A DNA stretch of 64,000 nt from an uncultured Clostridia bacterium. Its GTDB lineage: Bacteria; Bacillota; Clostridia; Lachnospirales; Lachnospiraceae. The stretch spans positions 1 to 64,000 of the forward strand of contig CAMWKO010000001.1 of assembly GCA_947174885.1 (NCBI GenBank), in the 5' to 3' direction. The translations under genes and the position numbers were made by a program. Shown here piece by piece: positions 8,563 to 18,906 of this stretch (its first letter is position 1; each line of letters begins with the position of its first letter). The notes below the pieces were generated by a model. It saw only the letters and a program-made list of their open reading frames with translations, was not told the DNA's origin and searched no databases.

Positions 8563-9060
8563 ATGGATACCTTATTAAGTGCCAGAACGGCTTTGAAAAA
8601 AATAATTAACAGAAAGGTAAATATTGCTCATGGGGACAGTGATATTATCCTTATGAGCTATTCATGCAATCATAATAATAATGAAAAGAAGTTTTCATAC
8701 AAAATAGAAGAATGTAATGATGAGATTCTATTTAGTGCAAAGTGTTATATAAACACAAACGGATATATGGAAAATGATTTTAATTCTTTAGAAAAGGTTA
8801 AATTAAAAAATATAAAAATTCAAAATGAGGATATGTACAGACTTAGGGAAATAGCAGGCAAATATGGAATGTCTTCTGTATTTAGCAGCTTTAAGCCGGA
8901 GAAAAAAGAAAATATTGACAGCAATCAATATTCTCTTTGCGTAAAATGGGATAATGGAGAATCGGCAGTTATAGATTCAGTAGGAAGTGAGTCAAATGTT
9001 TTGAAGCACTTTTTTGAAGGTATTATAAAGAGAGAATTAGGAGTGATTATAGAAAGTTAG
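8563..9060 (+). CDS. Hypothetical protein, 165 residues
   Basis: Unrecognised soluble protein. AGAGGATATAAT precedes the ATG, and codon use matches its neighbours, so it is probably real. It has no signal peptide, membrane helix or clear motif; the middle is lysine- and glutamate-rich and the end (FEGIIKRELGVIIES) looks helical. It sits 72 bp before the polysaccharide cluster and may be transcribed with it or with the preceding gene. Confidence 0.65.
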   Translation: MDTLLSARTALKKIINRKVNIAHGDSDIILMSYSCNHNNNEKKFSYKIEECNDEILFSAKCYINTNGYMENDFNSLEKVKLKNIKIQNEDMYRLREIAGKYGMSSVFSSFKPEKKENIDSNQYSLCVKWDNGESAVIDSVGSESNVLKHFFEGIIKRELGVIIES

Positions 9061-9132
9061 ATATTGACCTTAGATAAAACATACATTAATATATAGATAT
9101 ATTTTATGTGTGAGATATAGTGAGATATTAGA

Positions 9133-10200
9133 ATGGCTAAGATTAGTGTAATTATGCCTGTATATAATTCTATGGACTATTTAGAGGATAGCATAGGAAG
9201 TGTATTGGGACAGACATACAAAGATTTTGAATTAATTATTATAGATGATGGCTCTAAAGATGATAGCTTTAAGATATGTGATAGGTTTGCGAAAAAAGAT
9301 GACAGAGTCAGATTATTTCATGTAGAAAATCAGGGTGTTTCTGCCGCCAGAAATCTGGGTATCAGTAAATCTACAGGTGAATATATAAGATTTATGGATG
9401 CAGACGATACGTTTCACGAAAACTCCCTAAAGCTTATGATAGGTGGAATGGAAAGTGATGACAGGGTGGATATTGTTATTGGCGGATATGATACCAATGA
9501 TGAAAATTTGTACACCGGTGATTTGGAGGGTTTAAAGAGTATTGAGTTTATGGTTAATCACTATACCTCATATATTCCAAGCTTTTACTATGGTGTTACA
9601 TGGAATAAGCTCTATAAAGCTGATATTATTAAAGATAACAGACTTGCCTTTGAACTGGGTATTAACTGGTCAGAGGATTTTTTGTTTAATATAGCCTATT
9701 ACGAAAAATGCAGATATGTATATTATATAAAGGAACCGGTATATTATTACTACAGACGAAGTAATACATTAGTGTCTTCCATAAACGAATATTCTGTAGA
9801 TGCGGCGTTGGATATAGAAATGAGACGTTTTATGGTAAGCAGGGAGCTGGTATTACATAAAAGTAATAAAAAGGAAACCATTAATGATGTATACAATTTT
9901 TTGCTTAGCAGAGTAAACTTAAAGTTAAATGAAATATTGTATATTAAGGATAAAAGTAAAAAAGAAAAATATAAGCTTTTTTGTTATGTACTTGATAGAG
10001 AGGATGTTCATTCCTTTATACGTGGATGTCCATATAAAAATGACTATTTTTTGAATAATTATCTTATTTCCTCTGTAAGAAAAGGAAAATATAGAGGATT
10101 ATTTATGTTATATAAGTTTAAATATATGGTAAAGAAAAATAAGCATATTCATAGTTTTTTAACTAAAGAAAAACGTATATTGCCAAAGTTTCCTCTATAA
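9133..10200 (+). CDS. Family 2 glycosyltransferase (1 of 3)
   Basis: Cytoplasmic inverting glycosyltransferase with a GT-A fold at residues 1-110: VIMPVYN at the N terminus, IIDDGSKD for the nucleotide, SAARNLG, and the metal-binding DADD. The remainder (to 355) is acceptor-binding and is rich in Tyr and Lys. It is the first gene of the surface-polysaccharide cluster and its TAA overlaps the ATG of the exporter permease (TAATG), so the two are coupled. The ribosome site is weak. The sugar cannot be read from the sequence. Confidence 0.88.
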   Translation: MAKISVIMPVYNSMDYLEDSIGSVLGQTYKDFELIIIDDGSKDDSFKICDRFAKKDDRVRLFHVENQGVSAARNLGISKSTGEYIRFMDADDTFHENSLKLMIGGMESDDRVDIVIGGYDTNDENLYTGDLEGLKSIEFMVNHYTSYIPSFYYGVTWNKLYKADIIKDNRLAFELGINWSEDFLFNIAYYEKCRYVYYIKEPVYYYYRRSNTLVSSINEYSVDAALDIEMRRFMVSRELVLHKSNKKETINDVYNFLLSRVNLKLNEILYIKDKSKKEKYKLFCYVLDREDVHSFIRGCPYKNDYFLNNYLISSVRKGKYRGLFMLYKFKYMVKKNKHIHSFLTKEKRILPKFPL

Positions 10201-11114
10201 TGAGTTATCAATATTATGTTTTAAAAGACAGTTATTTTCAAAATTTATATATATTTGTAACAGGTATTGATATGGAAAAAGAATGGAAGATAGTTATAAA
10301 AAATAAATCTTCTTTATTTAGATTTAATTTAAAGGAGATATGGAAGTATAGAGATTTGTGCTTTACATTTGTAAAGAAAAACTATACAACAATGTATAAG
10401 CAGACGATACTAGGACCACTTTACATGATATTAGCACCACTTTTGACAAGTGGTGTATTTACGCTTATATTTGGAAGCATTGCAGGAATATCCACAGATG
10501 GAACGCCACAGTTTTTGTTCTATATGGCAGGTAACATGATGTGGTCATTTTTTGCAGGCTGCATGGGTGACAATATGAATATTCTGGGTAACAATGCATA
10601 CATAATGGGCAAGGTATACTTTCCAAGACTGATAATACCGATATCAAGTATTATTACAAAGATATTCAAATTTATTTTTGAACTGTTTATGTTCTTTATA
10701 TTTTGCTTTGTGTTTATAGCAAGAGGAAGTGAAGTGAATTTCAATATAATGCTATTGGCATTACCGCTGTTTATGATACAGTTAGCGCTACTGGGACTTG
10801 GAATAGGTATGATTATATCCTCTCTTACAGTTAAATATAAAGATTTAGGTGTTATTGCCGGTTTTGGGATGAAGATATGGATGTATGTATCTCCTGTTAT
10901 TTATCCGGTTTCAGGTCTTGAGGGAGGACTAAAGGTATTGGCTATGTGTAATCCTGTAGCACCTGTTATTGAGGCAACAAGATACGCATTTTTTGGACAT
11001 GGAATGCTTTTGACACCATACTTAATACTGAGTGTGACAGTCACAATTATCATATTTATGACAGGACTTATACTGTTTAATAAGGTTGAAAAGGACTTTA
11101 TTGATACTATATAA
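10200..11114 (+). CDS. ABC-2 polysaccharide exporter permease (Wzm/TagG type)
   Basis: Membrane subunit that, with the ATPase at 14539, moves a lipid-linked polysaccharide or teichoic-type polymer out of the cell. The conserved N-terminal stretch FVKKNYTTMYKQTILGPLY precedes six hydrophobic segments, and GMKIWMYVSPVIYPVSGL near the end is typical of the family. The first ATG overlaps the upstream stop but has no ribosome site; a start at 10272 (MEKEWKI) would give 280 residues, nearer the usual family length, and cannot be excluded. Confidence 0.9.
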   Translation: MSYQYYVLKDSYFQNLYIFVTGIDMEKEWKIVIKNKSSLFRFNLKEIWKYRDLCFTFVKKNYTTMYKQTILGPLYMILAPLLTSGVFTLIFGSIAGISTDGTPQFLFYMAGNMMWSFFAGCMGDNMNILGNNAYIMGKVYFPRLIIPISSIITKIFKFIFELFMFFIFCFVFIARGSEVNFNIMLLALPLFMIQLALLGLGIGMIISSLTVKYKDLGVIAGFGMKIWMYVSPVIYPVSGLEGGLKVLAMCNPVAPVIEATRYAFFGHGMLLTPYLILSVTVTIIIFMTGLILFNKVEKDFIDTI

Positions 11115-11137
11115 AAATATACTTTTTGGAGGCACGG

Positions 11138-12181
11138 ATGTCAAAAAAGTTTAGCGTTATTGTTCCGGTTTATAATACCGAAAGCTATCTGGAAAGATGT
11201 ATAGACTCTATACTCAGCCAGACATATGATAATTTTGAACTTATCTTAGTAGATGACGGCTCAAAGGATGGATGTGCCGGAATATGTGACAGATATGCTA
11301 ATGCAGACAGCAGGATAAGAGTGATACATAAAGAAAACGGCGGTATATCAAGTGCGAGAAATAGCGGACTTGATATAATGAGTGGAGATTATGTCTGTTT
11401 TATAGACTCCGATGATTTTGTGGAAAAGGAGTTACTTATGAAAACATCATACAGACTTGATGCAGGATATGACATCTGCTCCTTTTGTGCAAGGCGTGTA
11501 GATGAAAATAATAATTATCTGTATGATTTAAGATTTAATGAAATGATAAAAGCCATAGATTTTAATAAAGAGGAGAGACACCGGATTATCTGTCGTGATT
11601 TTCTAAGCTATAGGGCAGGGTGGGAAGCGTGCTTTGCGGTGTTTAATGCAAAGCTTATTCAGACGAACAATTTACGCTTTGATGAAACCCTTGTATATGG
11701 CGAAGATTTATCATTTACTGTTAAATGTCTGCAGTATGCAGATAAATGGATTAAAATTCCTGATAATCTTTATAATTATACTATGAGAAACGAATCCTTA
11801 TCTTTGAAAATTAAAGGTGAGAATATGTTAAATAAAATAGGAGAGGTTTATCAGTCAATACTGGAAGAAATGAAATTAAAAGACACTCCTGATACAAATG
11901 TATATAAAGATATTTATTATTTGTGTATGATTAATTACTGTATATCAACTAATTTTAAATATATGGATTTAAAAGAAACCAGAGAACTTATAAATAGAAC
12001 TGAAATAATTAAAAAAGGCATAATAAGCTTTGATTTGCTTAGTAAAAGCAAAAAAAACATTCAGAATATATTTGGAAAAGAGCAGGGTTTTAATTGCTGG
12101 AATACAGCTAAATTTTATAAAGACGGAAATTATTTTAACTATAGATTAAGAAGAAAACTACATAGATATAAACTGGTATAG
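11138..12181 (+). CDS. Family 2 glycosyltransferase (2 of 3)
   Basis: GT-A fold transferase of 347 residues with VIVPVYNTESYL, LVDDGSKDG, SSARNSG and the metal site DSDD. I placed the start at ATG 11138, 5 nt after GGAGG; the in-frame TTG at 11126 lies at that ribosome site. It is part of the polysaccharide operon between the permease and the GT4 enzyme. The C-terminal 230 residues are less conserved and decide the acceptor. Confidence 0.88.
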   Translation: MSKKFSVIVPVYNTESYLERCIDSILSQTYDNFELILVDDGSKDGCAGICDRYANADSRIRVIHKENGGISSARNSGLDIMSGDYVCFIDSDDFVEKELLMKTSYRLDAGYDICSFCARRVDENNNYLYDLRFNEMIKAIDFNKEERHRIICRDFLSYRAGWEACFAVFNAKLIQTNNLRFDETLVYGEDLSFTVKCLQYADKWIKIPDNLYNYTMRNESLSLKIKGENMLNKIGEVYQSILEEMKLKDTPDTNVYKDIYYLCMINYCISTNFKYMDLKETRELINRTEIIKKGIISFDLLSKSKKNIQNIFGKEQGFNCWNTAKFYKDGNYFNYRLRRKLHRYKLV

Positions 12182-12227
12182 TGTTATAAAAGCAGTGTAA
12201 AACAATATACGGGAGGTGAGGAACATT

Positions 12228-13361
12228 TTGAAGATTTTAGTGGTCAATGATATATTACAGGGTGGCGGCGTAGAAAAGCTGATGTATGATTTTGTTACCT
12301 ATTATAAGGACAAATATGATATTACAATACTGACAGATAAAAGAGATTTTGATTTTGAGAATGTTTATCCTCCGGAGGTTGGATATTTATACCAGATGGA
12401 AAAGGATTATCCTGTTTCTAATCATTTCTTAAAAAGACGGATTATTAAAAAGATAAGAGAACAAAGAGAGAAGAAGTTGAAAAATAAAATCAGGTCTATG
12501 AATTTTGATGTACTGCTATGTATGAAAGAAAGCTGGATAATGATGATGGCAATGACTTATGGTGACTATATTCCCAAAAGATTTGCATGGGTACATACTG
12601 ATTATACAAAGTCATATTATACAAAGCATTGGTTTAATACTGCGGATTATGAAGTGGAATTTATGAGACGCTTTAATAATGTTGTCTGTGTTTCTAAGGT
12701 TATTGAAGAAAGCATTAAGAAGGTAATTGGTGACCCGGGAAATTTGCTGGTACGGTATAATCCCGTAAATAAGGAAGACATTATTAATAAATCCATGGAG
12801 GAGGTTTCGGATATTAAAAGGAGCAAAAGACCTCTTTTTGTTACCGTAGGCAGACTCAATATACAAAAGGGATATGATATTTTACTGGAGGTATGCAATC
12901 TGTTAAACAGTGAGGGCCTTCAATATGATGTGTGGATAATAGGTGGTGGAGAAAGCTGGAACAACTATGAGGTGCTGCATGAACTGGAGGATAAAATCAG
13001 AGAATTTAATCTAAAAAATGTTTATCTTCTTGGCGAAAGAAAAAATCCATACAAGTACATAAGTCAGGCAGACTGGTTTTTATCCACTTCCAGATACGAA
13101 GGATATTCCTATGTCAGTCAGGAAGCGTGTATTCTGAAAAAACCACTTATGCTTACAGCCTGCTCCGGAGTTATGGAATTGCTCGGAAGTGAAGAAAATG
13201 GTATGATTATGGAAAATTCCTATAAAGGCATATATCTTGGTATGAAATCAGCTATAGAAAATCCTGATTTAAAGGAAAAATATATGGGAAAGCTTATACC
13301 TGAAAGTGCAAAGTGCTACTGGGACGACAGACTGGATACGATAGAGAAGCTGTTTAGCTAA
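12228..13361 (+). CDS. GT4-type glycosyltransferase
   Basis: Retaining GT-B glycosyltransferase. The N-terminal domain has the glycine loop QGGGVEKL, and the C-terminal domain has VTVGRLNIQKGYD and the nucleotide-sugar motif EGYSYVSQE (E-x7-E). The strong site GGGAGGTG at 12211-12218 points to the TTG at 12228 (377 residues); a GTG at 12216 would lie inside that ribosome site. It sits mid-operon in the polysaccharide cluster. Confidence 0.87.
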   Translation: MKILVVNDILQGGGVEKLMYDFVTYYKDKYDITILTDKRDFDFENVYPPEVGYLYQMEKDYPVSNHFLKRRIIKKIREQREKKLKNKIRSMNFDVLLCMKESWIMMMAMTYGDYIPKRFAWVHTDYTKSYYTKHWFNTADYEVEFMRRFNNVVCVSKVIEESIKKVIGDPGNLLVRYNPVNKEDIINKSMEEVSDIKRSKRPLFVTVGRLNIQKGYDILLEVCNLLNSEGLQYDVWIIGGGESWNNYEVLHELEDKIREFNLKNVYLLGERKNPYKYISQADWFLSTSRYEGYSYVSQEACILKKPLMLTACSGVMELLGSEENGMIMENSYKGIYLGMKSAIENPDLKEKYMGKLIPESAKCYWDDRLDTIEKLFS

Positions 13362-13413
13362 AACCTTAAACATAAATTTATTAAAGAATACATATGAAAA
13401 TCATATAAACAGA

Positions 13414-14529
13414 GTGTACAGGATTTTCTATAATAAGAATGGCAAATTGGACAGAAAAATGGAACAGGTTAAAACAGGAAAAAAAATAAACGGAATAGTA
13501 TCATTTGATTTAATTAAGGGAATTATGATGCTTGCAATTATTTTCATGCACTCATTTAATGACCACATAAGATACTGGGAGCTTGATTATAGTGCTAATC
13601 CAATGGCATATCTGCTGGCACCGTTAAAGCTGGGTATCTATGCTTTTATTCCGATGTTTTTTATGATAAGCGGATATGGTTTTGTGCCTGCTGCCAATAA
13701 AAAAAGAATTAAAAAGAAAACCTTTTATATTTTAAAGGCATATGCAATAGTAGCCGTGATAATCTGTGCAGTATCTGTTTTGAAAAAGATTATTAGCAGT
13801 GAAAGTATAATTGAGGCTGTAAAATTCAGAGTGGTTCCATTTGCACTTGGAATATGTCCCGGAGACAGAGAGTTTGCGGGCTTCTATATTGATTCCATAG
13901 GACCTGTATGGTTTTTACTGGCATTAATGCTTGCATGGCTTTGTCTTAATTTTATAATGAATATGAAAACAGAATGGATAAAACCGTTTTTAATAGTTGC
14001 CTGTGTAGCCTTTGGAATGGAGCTGGGAAGAAGATTTTTAATTCCTTTCTGTATTCCCCAAAGTCTAGTGGTAACAGGATATATGTATGCAGGATGGTAT
14101 TTTAAGAAAAATGATGTATTGGAAAAACCATCAGGCAGTCTTAATATGGTTATCCTTATATTGATATTTGTAACCATTGCCGTATTTGGTAATGTAGACA
14201 TATCTCAAAATGTATGGGAGCTTGGTGCTATAGATGTCATAGGTACATTTATTGGCGGATTTTTAGTGTTAAAGGCAAGTGTTTATATTGAGGACATAAG
14301 ACTTAAAGCAGTAAAGCCGATAAGAACCATCGGAAGATATTCATTTTTCATATTGTGTGTACATACTGTTGAATATACACTTATACCATGGCAGGAGATT
14401 GTACATAAGGTTACTTATAACAGAATAACCGGTGTTATAATAGAATTTATTTTGCGAAGCATTATAGTGTTTACGGGCTGTTTTATAGTAAATAAAATTG
14501 CCAGATTCATAAAGTCACATTCAAGGTAG
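13414..14529 (+). CDS. Acyltransferase 3 family membrane protein
   Basis: Integral membrane O-acyltransferase with about ten hydrophobic segments. The first carries the conserved histidine in IIFMHSFNDH after FDLIKGIMML, as expected for enzymes that acetylate or succinylate surface sugars using acyl-CoA. The GTG start at 13414 gives 371 residues; ATG 13459 is an alternative, and neither has a good ribosome site. It lies 9 bp before the Wzt-type ATPase, so it probably decorates the polymer exported by this cluster. Confidence 0.83.
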   Translation: MYRIFYNKNGKLDRKMEQVKTGKKINGIVSFDLIKGIMMLAIIFMHSFNDHIRYWELDYSANPMAYLLAPLKLGIYAFIPMFFMISGYGFVPAANKKRIKKKTFYILKAYAIVAVIICAVSVLKKIISSESIIEAVKFRVVPFALGICPGDREFAGFYIDSIGPVWFLLALMLAWLCLNFIMNMKTEWIKPFLIVACVAFGMELGRRFLIPFCIPQSLVVTGYMYAGWYFKKNDVLEKPSGSLNMVILILIFVTIAVFGNVDISQNVWELGAIDVIGTFIGGFLVLKASVYIEDIRLKAVKPIRTIGRYSFFILCVHTVEYTLIPWQEIVHKVTYNRITGVIIEFILRSIIVFTGCFIVNKIARFIKSHSR

Positions 14530-14538
14530 GAGTTAAGA

Positions 14539-15756
14539 ATGGCAGAAAAAGATATTATTATAAAGGTTTGCGATGTGAAAAAGGAGTATCAGCTGGGAAA
14601 TATTGATTATCATTCCTTTTGGAACGGTATTAGAAATAAAAAGAAAGATACATCAAAAAAGCTTATGGCACTTGATGGAGTAAGCTTTGAAATAGAGAGG
14701 GGAGAGGCTGTAGGTATTATAGGAGGAAATGGTGCAGGTAAATCCACGCTGCTAAAAATTTTATCGCGAATTACTACACCGAGTGAGGGGGTGGTATATA
14801 TGGACGGTACCTTGTCAAGTATGCTTGAGGTAGGTACAGGCTTTCACCCTGAGCTTACAGGTCGTGAAAATATTTATGTAAACGGTACTATTCTTGGTAT
14901 GACAAAAAAGGAAATAGATGAGAAACTGGAAGATATTATTGAGTTTTCTGAGTGCCGCAGGTTTATTGATACACCGGTTAAAAGATATTCTTCAGGTATG
15001 TATGTAAAGCTGGCATTTTCGGTAGCAGCATTTTTAGAGTCCGAAATAATGATACTTGACGAAGTACTTTCGGTGGGGGATGTGAAATTTCAGAATAAAT
15101 GTCTTGGAAAAATTCAGGAGCTTGTAAGCAAAGAGGGAAGAACCGTACTTTGTGTAAGCCATAATATGAATACAATCAGCAGATTCTGCGAAAGATGTCT
15201 TGTACTTGACCATGGCAGGTTGATATTTGACGGAGACACAAGAGAGGCTGTCAGAAATTATTTTGGGGATAATAAGATAAGCGAAACCGTGTTGGAATGT
15301 GAAAACAGCAGACGTTTTACATGGCTTACGAGAGAGGATATAAGACTTAAACGTGCTGAATATGTAGGGAAAGAGGACAGCAGTTTTGGTGATGGGGAAG
15401 CCGTTATTTTAAAAATCAATTTTAAGAATAATGAAGATATAGAAAAGCTCTGCTTTAGGGTAGAGATACAGGATGATGTGGAAAATCCTGTGGCTACAGC
15501 TTTTATTTACGATTTTTATAATGGATATAAGGGAGAGCAGGGAGAGTTTACGGCGAAGCTGGATATTTCCATGCTAAGGGAGGGAAAATACAGGACTATT
15601 TACACCTTTTTTGAAAGAGATCAAATGAATGAAAGCATAGATTTAGACTGTATTATAGGACTTCCATTTAAAAAAGAGAGCGGAAAGAATAAAGAGATTG
15701 AATGGCATGCATCAGCCTGGGGCTGTGTGGAACTGCCGGAGTTAATTTTGAAATAA
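14539..15756 (+). CDS. Polysaccharide exporter ATPase with C-terminal Wzt-like domain
   Basis: ATP-binding partner of the permease at 10200. Walker A GGNGAGKST at 62-70, signature YSSGMYVKLAF, Walker B IMILDEVLSVGD. Residues about 250-405 form an extra domain like the carbohydrate-recognising C-terminal domain of Wzt, which in O-antigen systems reads the end cap of the finished chain. Such a domain suggests the polymer is checked before export. In most systems the ATPase follows the permease directly; here three genes lie between them. An AGGAG site precedes the ATG. Confidence 0.92.
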   Translation: MAEKDIIIKVCDVKKEYQLGNIDYHSFWNGIRNKKKDTSKKLMALDGVSFEIERGEAVGIIGGNGAGKSTLLKILSRITTPSEGVVYMDGTLSSMLEVGTGFHPELTGRENIYVNGTILGMTKKEIDEKLEDIIEFSECRRFIDTPVKRYSSGMYVKLAFSVAAFLESEIMILDEVLSVGDVKFQNKCLGKIQELVSKEGRTVLCVSHNMNTISRFCERCLVLDHGRLIFDGDTREAVRNYFGDNKISETVLECENSRRFTWLTREDIRLKRAEYVGKEDSSFGDGEAVILKINFKNNEDIEKLCFRVEIQDDVENPVATAFIYDFYNGYKGEQGEFTAKLDISMLREGKYRTIYTFFERDQMNESIDLDCIIGLPFKKESGKNKEIEWHASAWGCVELPELILK

Positions 15757-15797
15757 GCAGATATACATTTTAAGTATATCTTAAACAGGAGATATAT

Positions 15798-16754
15798 ATG
15801 TCAGAAAAGCTAATTAGCATTGTTGTTCCGGTATATAATGTGAGTAAGTATTTAGAAGACTGTATTACTTCGATTAGAAATCAAACCTATAAAAATCTTC
15901 AAATTATATTAGTGGATGACGGCTCAACTGATGGCTCAGGAGATATTTGTGATAAGTATAGTGAAGAAGATAATAGAATTGAAGTAATACATAAAGTAAA
16001 TGAAGGGCTGTCAGAGGCGAGAAATACGGGTATTAAAAATGTCAGAGGAGATTATTTTTTATTTATAGATTCTGATGATTATATACACTCCCAAATGATA
16101 GAAATTTTATATAAAAGTATAGAAAAGAATAATGCTGATATTGCATTATGTAAAAGGGTAGAAATAGATGTCTGTATAGAAAATTTTACGGAAAAATCAA
16201 AAGTATTTACGGACAGTCAAATTGAAGGTGTTGATAATGAGCAGATATTAAATGGAAAAGAAAGTCTTGGAGAGTTATACAAAGAAAATTCTGTGGATTT
16301 TATTGTTGCGTGGAATAAACTATATGATAAAAAAATGGTGGATAAAATACATTTTCCAAAAGGGAAAATACATGAGGATGAATTTACAATTCCAATAGTA
16401 TTATATAATGCGTCAAGAATAGTATATAAAAAGCTTCCGTTATATTATTATGTAAGACACGATGGAAGTATAACAAAGTCAGGATTTTCACTAAAGAATT
16501 TAGAGTTAGAGGAAGCGTTGGCGGATAGAATAAATTTCTATAAAAAAGAGAAGCTGAAAGAATATATAGGAAAAGGAATTCATCATTTTATCGGACAGGG
16601 ATTGTATGATATTTCAAAAATGGGAAAGGAATATAAGAAAGAAAAGAAAATTCTGTTAAAGCGGGTTACAAAGCTGTATATTCGTTATTTTATTATTATT
16701 TCCCATAGGAGGAGAGATTGTAAAAATATTGTAAAAGAGTGGATTAAGTTATAA
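15798..16754 (+). CDS. Family 2 glycosyltransferase (3 of 3)
   Basis: GT-A transferase of 318 residues with IVVPVYNVSKYL, LVDDGSTDGSGD, SEARNTG and metal-binding DSDD, followed by a lysine-rich C-terminal tail that may bind the membrane surface. ACAGGAG precedes the ATG. It is the last gene of the polysaccharide cluster; the 179-bp gap to nfo is AT-rich and carries no clear terminator. Confidence 0.87.
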   Translation: MSEKLISIVVPVYNVSKYLEDCITSIRNQTYKNLQIILVDDGSTDGSGDICDKYSEEDNRIEVIHKVNEGLSEARNTGIKNVRGDYFLFIDSDDYIHSQMIEILYKSIEKNNADIALCKRVEIDVCIENFTEKSKVFTDSQIEGVDNEQILNGKESLGELYKENSVDFIVAWNKLYDKKMVDKIHFPKGKIHEDEFTIPIVLYNASRIVYKKLPLYYYVRHDGSITKSGFSLKNLELEEALADRINFYKKEKLKEYIGKGIHHFIGQGLYDISKMGKEYKKEKKILLKRVTKLYIRYFIIISHRRRDCKNIVKEWIKL

Positions 16755-16933
16755 TAAAATGTTAGAATAGCTATTAAAATTATATTTATAATAAGGGCTT
16801 TTCGTGATTTGGCTTTAATAAAATATTTAATTGGAGTTTCTGTCATTTTCAAATTAAAACTTCATTAACTCTAAAATAAAAATATGAAAAATAAAAATAT
16901 GAAAAATAAAAATACTTAAAAGGAGAAAAAGAA

Positions 16934-17770
16934 ATGTTATATATTGGATGCCATCTATCTTCATCAAAGGGCTTTTTGGCAATGGGAAAAGAGGCTGTAA
17001 AATTAGGTGCAAATACTTTTCAGTTTTTTACCAGAAATCCGAGAGGCGGAGCTGCAAAACCAATAGATGAAGAGGATATAAAAGCATATTTGGAGTTTGC
17101 AAAGGAAAATGGTATTGGGACTATAGTTGCTCATGCACCATATGTTCTCAATGCCTGTGCAGCTACTGAGGATATAAGAAACTTTGCTAAAGAAACTATG
17201 GCAGATGATTTAAAAAGAATGGAATATCTGCCGGGAAATCTTTATAATTTTCATCCGGGAAGTCATGTAAAGCAGGGAGTAGATATCGGAATAGAGTATA
17301 TTGCAGAAATGCTAAATGAAGTTCTTAATAAAGATATGTCCACTACGGTTTTGCTTGAAACCATGGCAGGAAAAGGAAGCGAGATAGGCAGAAGCTTTGA
17401 GGAAATAAGGGCTATTTTAGATAAGGTAGAGTTAAAGGATAAGATGGGTGTATGTCTTGATACCTGTCATGTATTTGACGGAGGATATGATATTGTAAAT
17501 GATTTGGATGGTGTTGTAAAAGAATTTGATGATATTATCGGACTTGATAAGCTTAAGGCGATTCACATAAATGACAGTAAGAATACTTTAGGCAGTCATA
17601 AGGACAGACACGAAAAGATTGCTGAAGGCAATATTGGCGCAGAGGCTATAATTAATGTAATCAATCATCCTGCCTTTAGAGGTCTGCCGATGAATTTGGA
17701 GACACCAAACGAACTGGAGGGATATGCCAAGGAAATTGCATTCCTCAAGTCAAAATATACCTTGGACTGA
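16934..17770 (+). CDS. nfo: Endonuclease IV
   Basis: AP endonuclease that cuts DNA 5' to abasic sites in base excision repair, using a three-zinc centre in a TIM barrel. It begins [11 protein letters not shown] and has [46 protein letters not shown] and NLETP, which together supply the metal ligands. The length of 278 residues is normal. AAGGAG precedes the ATG. It points toward the reverse-strand ABC operon, and an AT-rich inverted repeat (AATATCTTAAT near 17809, complement near 17852) spans the convergent gap. Confidence 0.95.
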   Translation: MLYIGCHLSSSKGFLAMGKEAVKLGANTFQFFTRNPRGGAAKPIDEEDIKAYLEFAKENGIGTIVAHAPYVLNACAATEDIRNFAKETMADDLKRMEYLPGNLYNFHPGSHVKQGVDIGIEYIAEMLNEVLNKDMSTTVLLETMAGKGSEIGRSFEEIRAILDKVELKDKMGVCLDTCHVFDGGYDIVNDLDGVVKEFDDIIGLDKLKAIHINDSKNTLGSHKDRHEKIAEGNIGAEAIINVINHPAFRGLPMNLETPNELEGYAKEIAFLKSKYTLD

Positions 17771-17853
17771 TTAAGCGCATTTCTTAAAATGATTGTTTTT
17801 TGAAATTTAAATATCTTAATCAAATTTTGTAAAAAATATTTATTCACAAATAA

Positions 17854-18906
17854 TTAAGATATTAAAAGTATATCGGATATTAAAAAATAATAGGTCGGCA
17901 TAAACAACATTTTTACCAGTTTTATAATCGGTAAAAATGTAGCAAGATTTACGAAAATAGGACAACATACAAGTGAGCCTAATGAAAATACAGGTATGGT
18001 AGAGCAGTATGCCACATTGTTGTTAATAATTTTAGTCAGAATTAATACAAAAATCACCACCAGGAGGCTATAGCTAATCATGGCTATGGCTTCTTTTATA
18101 ATACTGTCATTGATTCCGGCAAGAAAAATTGCAAATGTACCGGATATAGCGGCAAACAGAACAGGAATGGTAACATCAAATATGCACATAGTGTTGGTAA
18201 CATTATTTTTTTTATCCTTTAAAAATGTAAAACCACCTGATAATCCTGCTATAAATATAAAAACAGCTATTATTCCCCTAATAGGAGTTTTTATATAAGA
18301 TAATACATCAATATTTCCTGAGGCAATGTATTTTCCGTTTGTAGAGCTATAGTTGAAATTGAAGGTTCTGCCATTTGTGAGATTCGTTTCATAGTTTTCC
18401 TTTAATGCAATATAGTCATCTTCCGTAATATTGCTGAATACATTAGAGTTTTCGATATCCTCAATAAATTTGTAATAGCCTGTCTTTTCAAATACTTTGG
18501 CAAACATTAATTCATTACTGAGTATTGCAATGGGATTTTCAGGAGTGGCATATACTTCTATCAGGTTATTTGTATAGTTTTTTGTAAGCTTATCTTCAAA
18601 GCCCTTTAATATTTCATAGCCACACTGGATTGTTCCATTAAGAATGTCATTTGACATATCAGTAGTATTTTGGTAGGTTACAAACCTTACTACTCCGTTT
18701 GTTTCTGAAAGGCTCTCTAAAAGCTCATATGACAGGTCGGTATTGTCAGAATCTACTATTCCCATGGTAATAGCTGCTTCTAAGGAATTGGAAAATTCCT
18801 TTAATCCCAATGCACAGATTGGAATTAATATCAGAATAAATAAAAAGAATATATTTTTTAGTTGCCGTTTAGATAAATAGTAAAACCATGTAAAAAATCG
18901 TTTCAT
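17854..18906 (-). CDS. ABC-2 type membrane permease
   Basis: Second permease of a reverse-strand ABC exporter. One N-terminal helix near residues 18-36, an outside domain of about 170 residues (SLEAAITMGIVDSDN onward, typical of the YhgE/ABC-2 class), then about five helices. It abuts the upstream permease with no gap, so it is certainly cotranscribed. The substrate is unknown. It is the last gene of the four-gene operon. Confidence 0.85.
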   Translation of the reverse strand: MKRFFTWFYYLSKRQLKNIFFLFILILIPICALGLKEFSNSLEAAITMGIVDSDNTDLSYELLESLSETNGVVRFVTYQNTTDMSNDILNGTIQCGYEILKGFEDKLTKNYTNNLIEVYATPENPIAILSNELMFAKVFEKTGYYKFIEDIENSNVFSNITEDDYIALKENYETNLTNGRTFNFNYSSTNGKYIASGNIDVLSYIKTPIRGIIAVFIFIAGLSGGFTFLKDKKNNVTNTMCIFDVTIPVLFAAISGTFAIFLAGINDSIIKEAIAMISYSLLVVIFVLILTKIINNNVAYCSTIPVFSLGSLVCCPIFVNLATFLPIIKLVKMLFMPTYYFLISDILLIS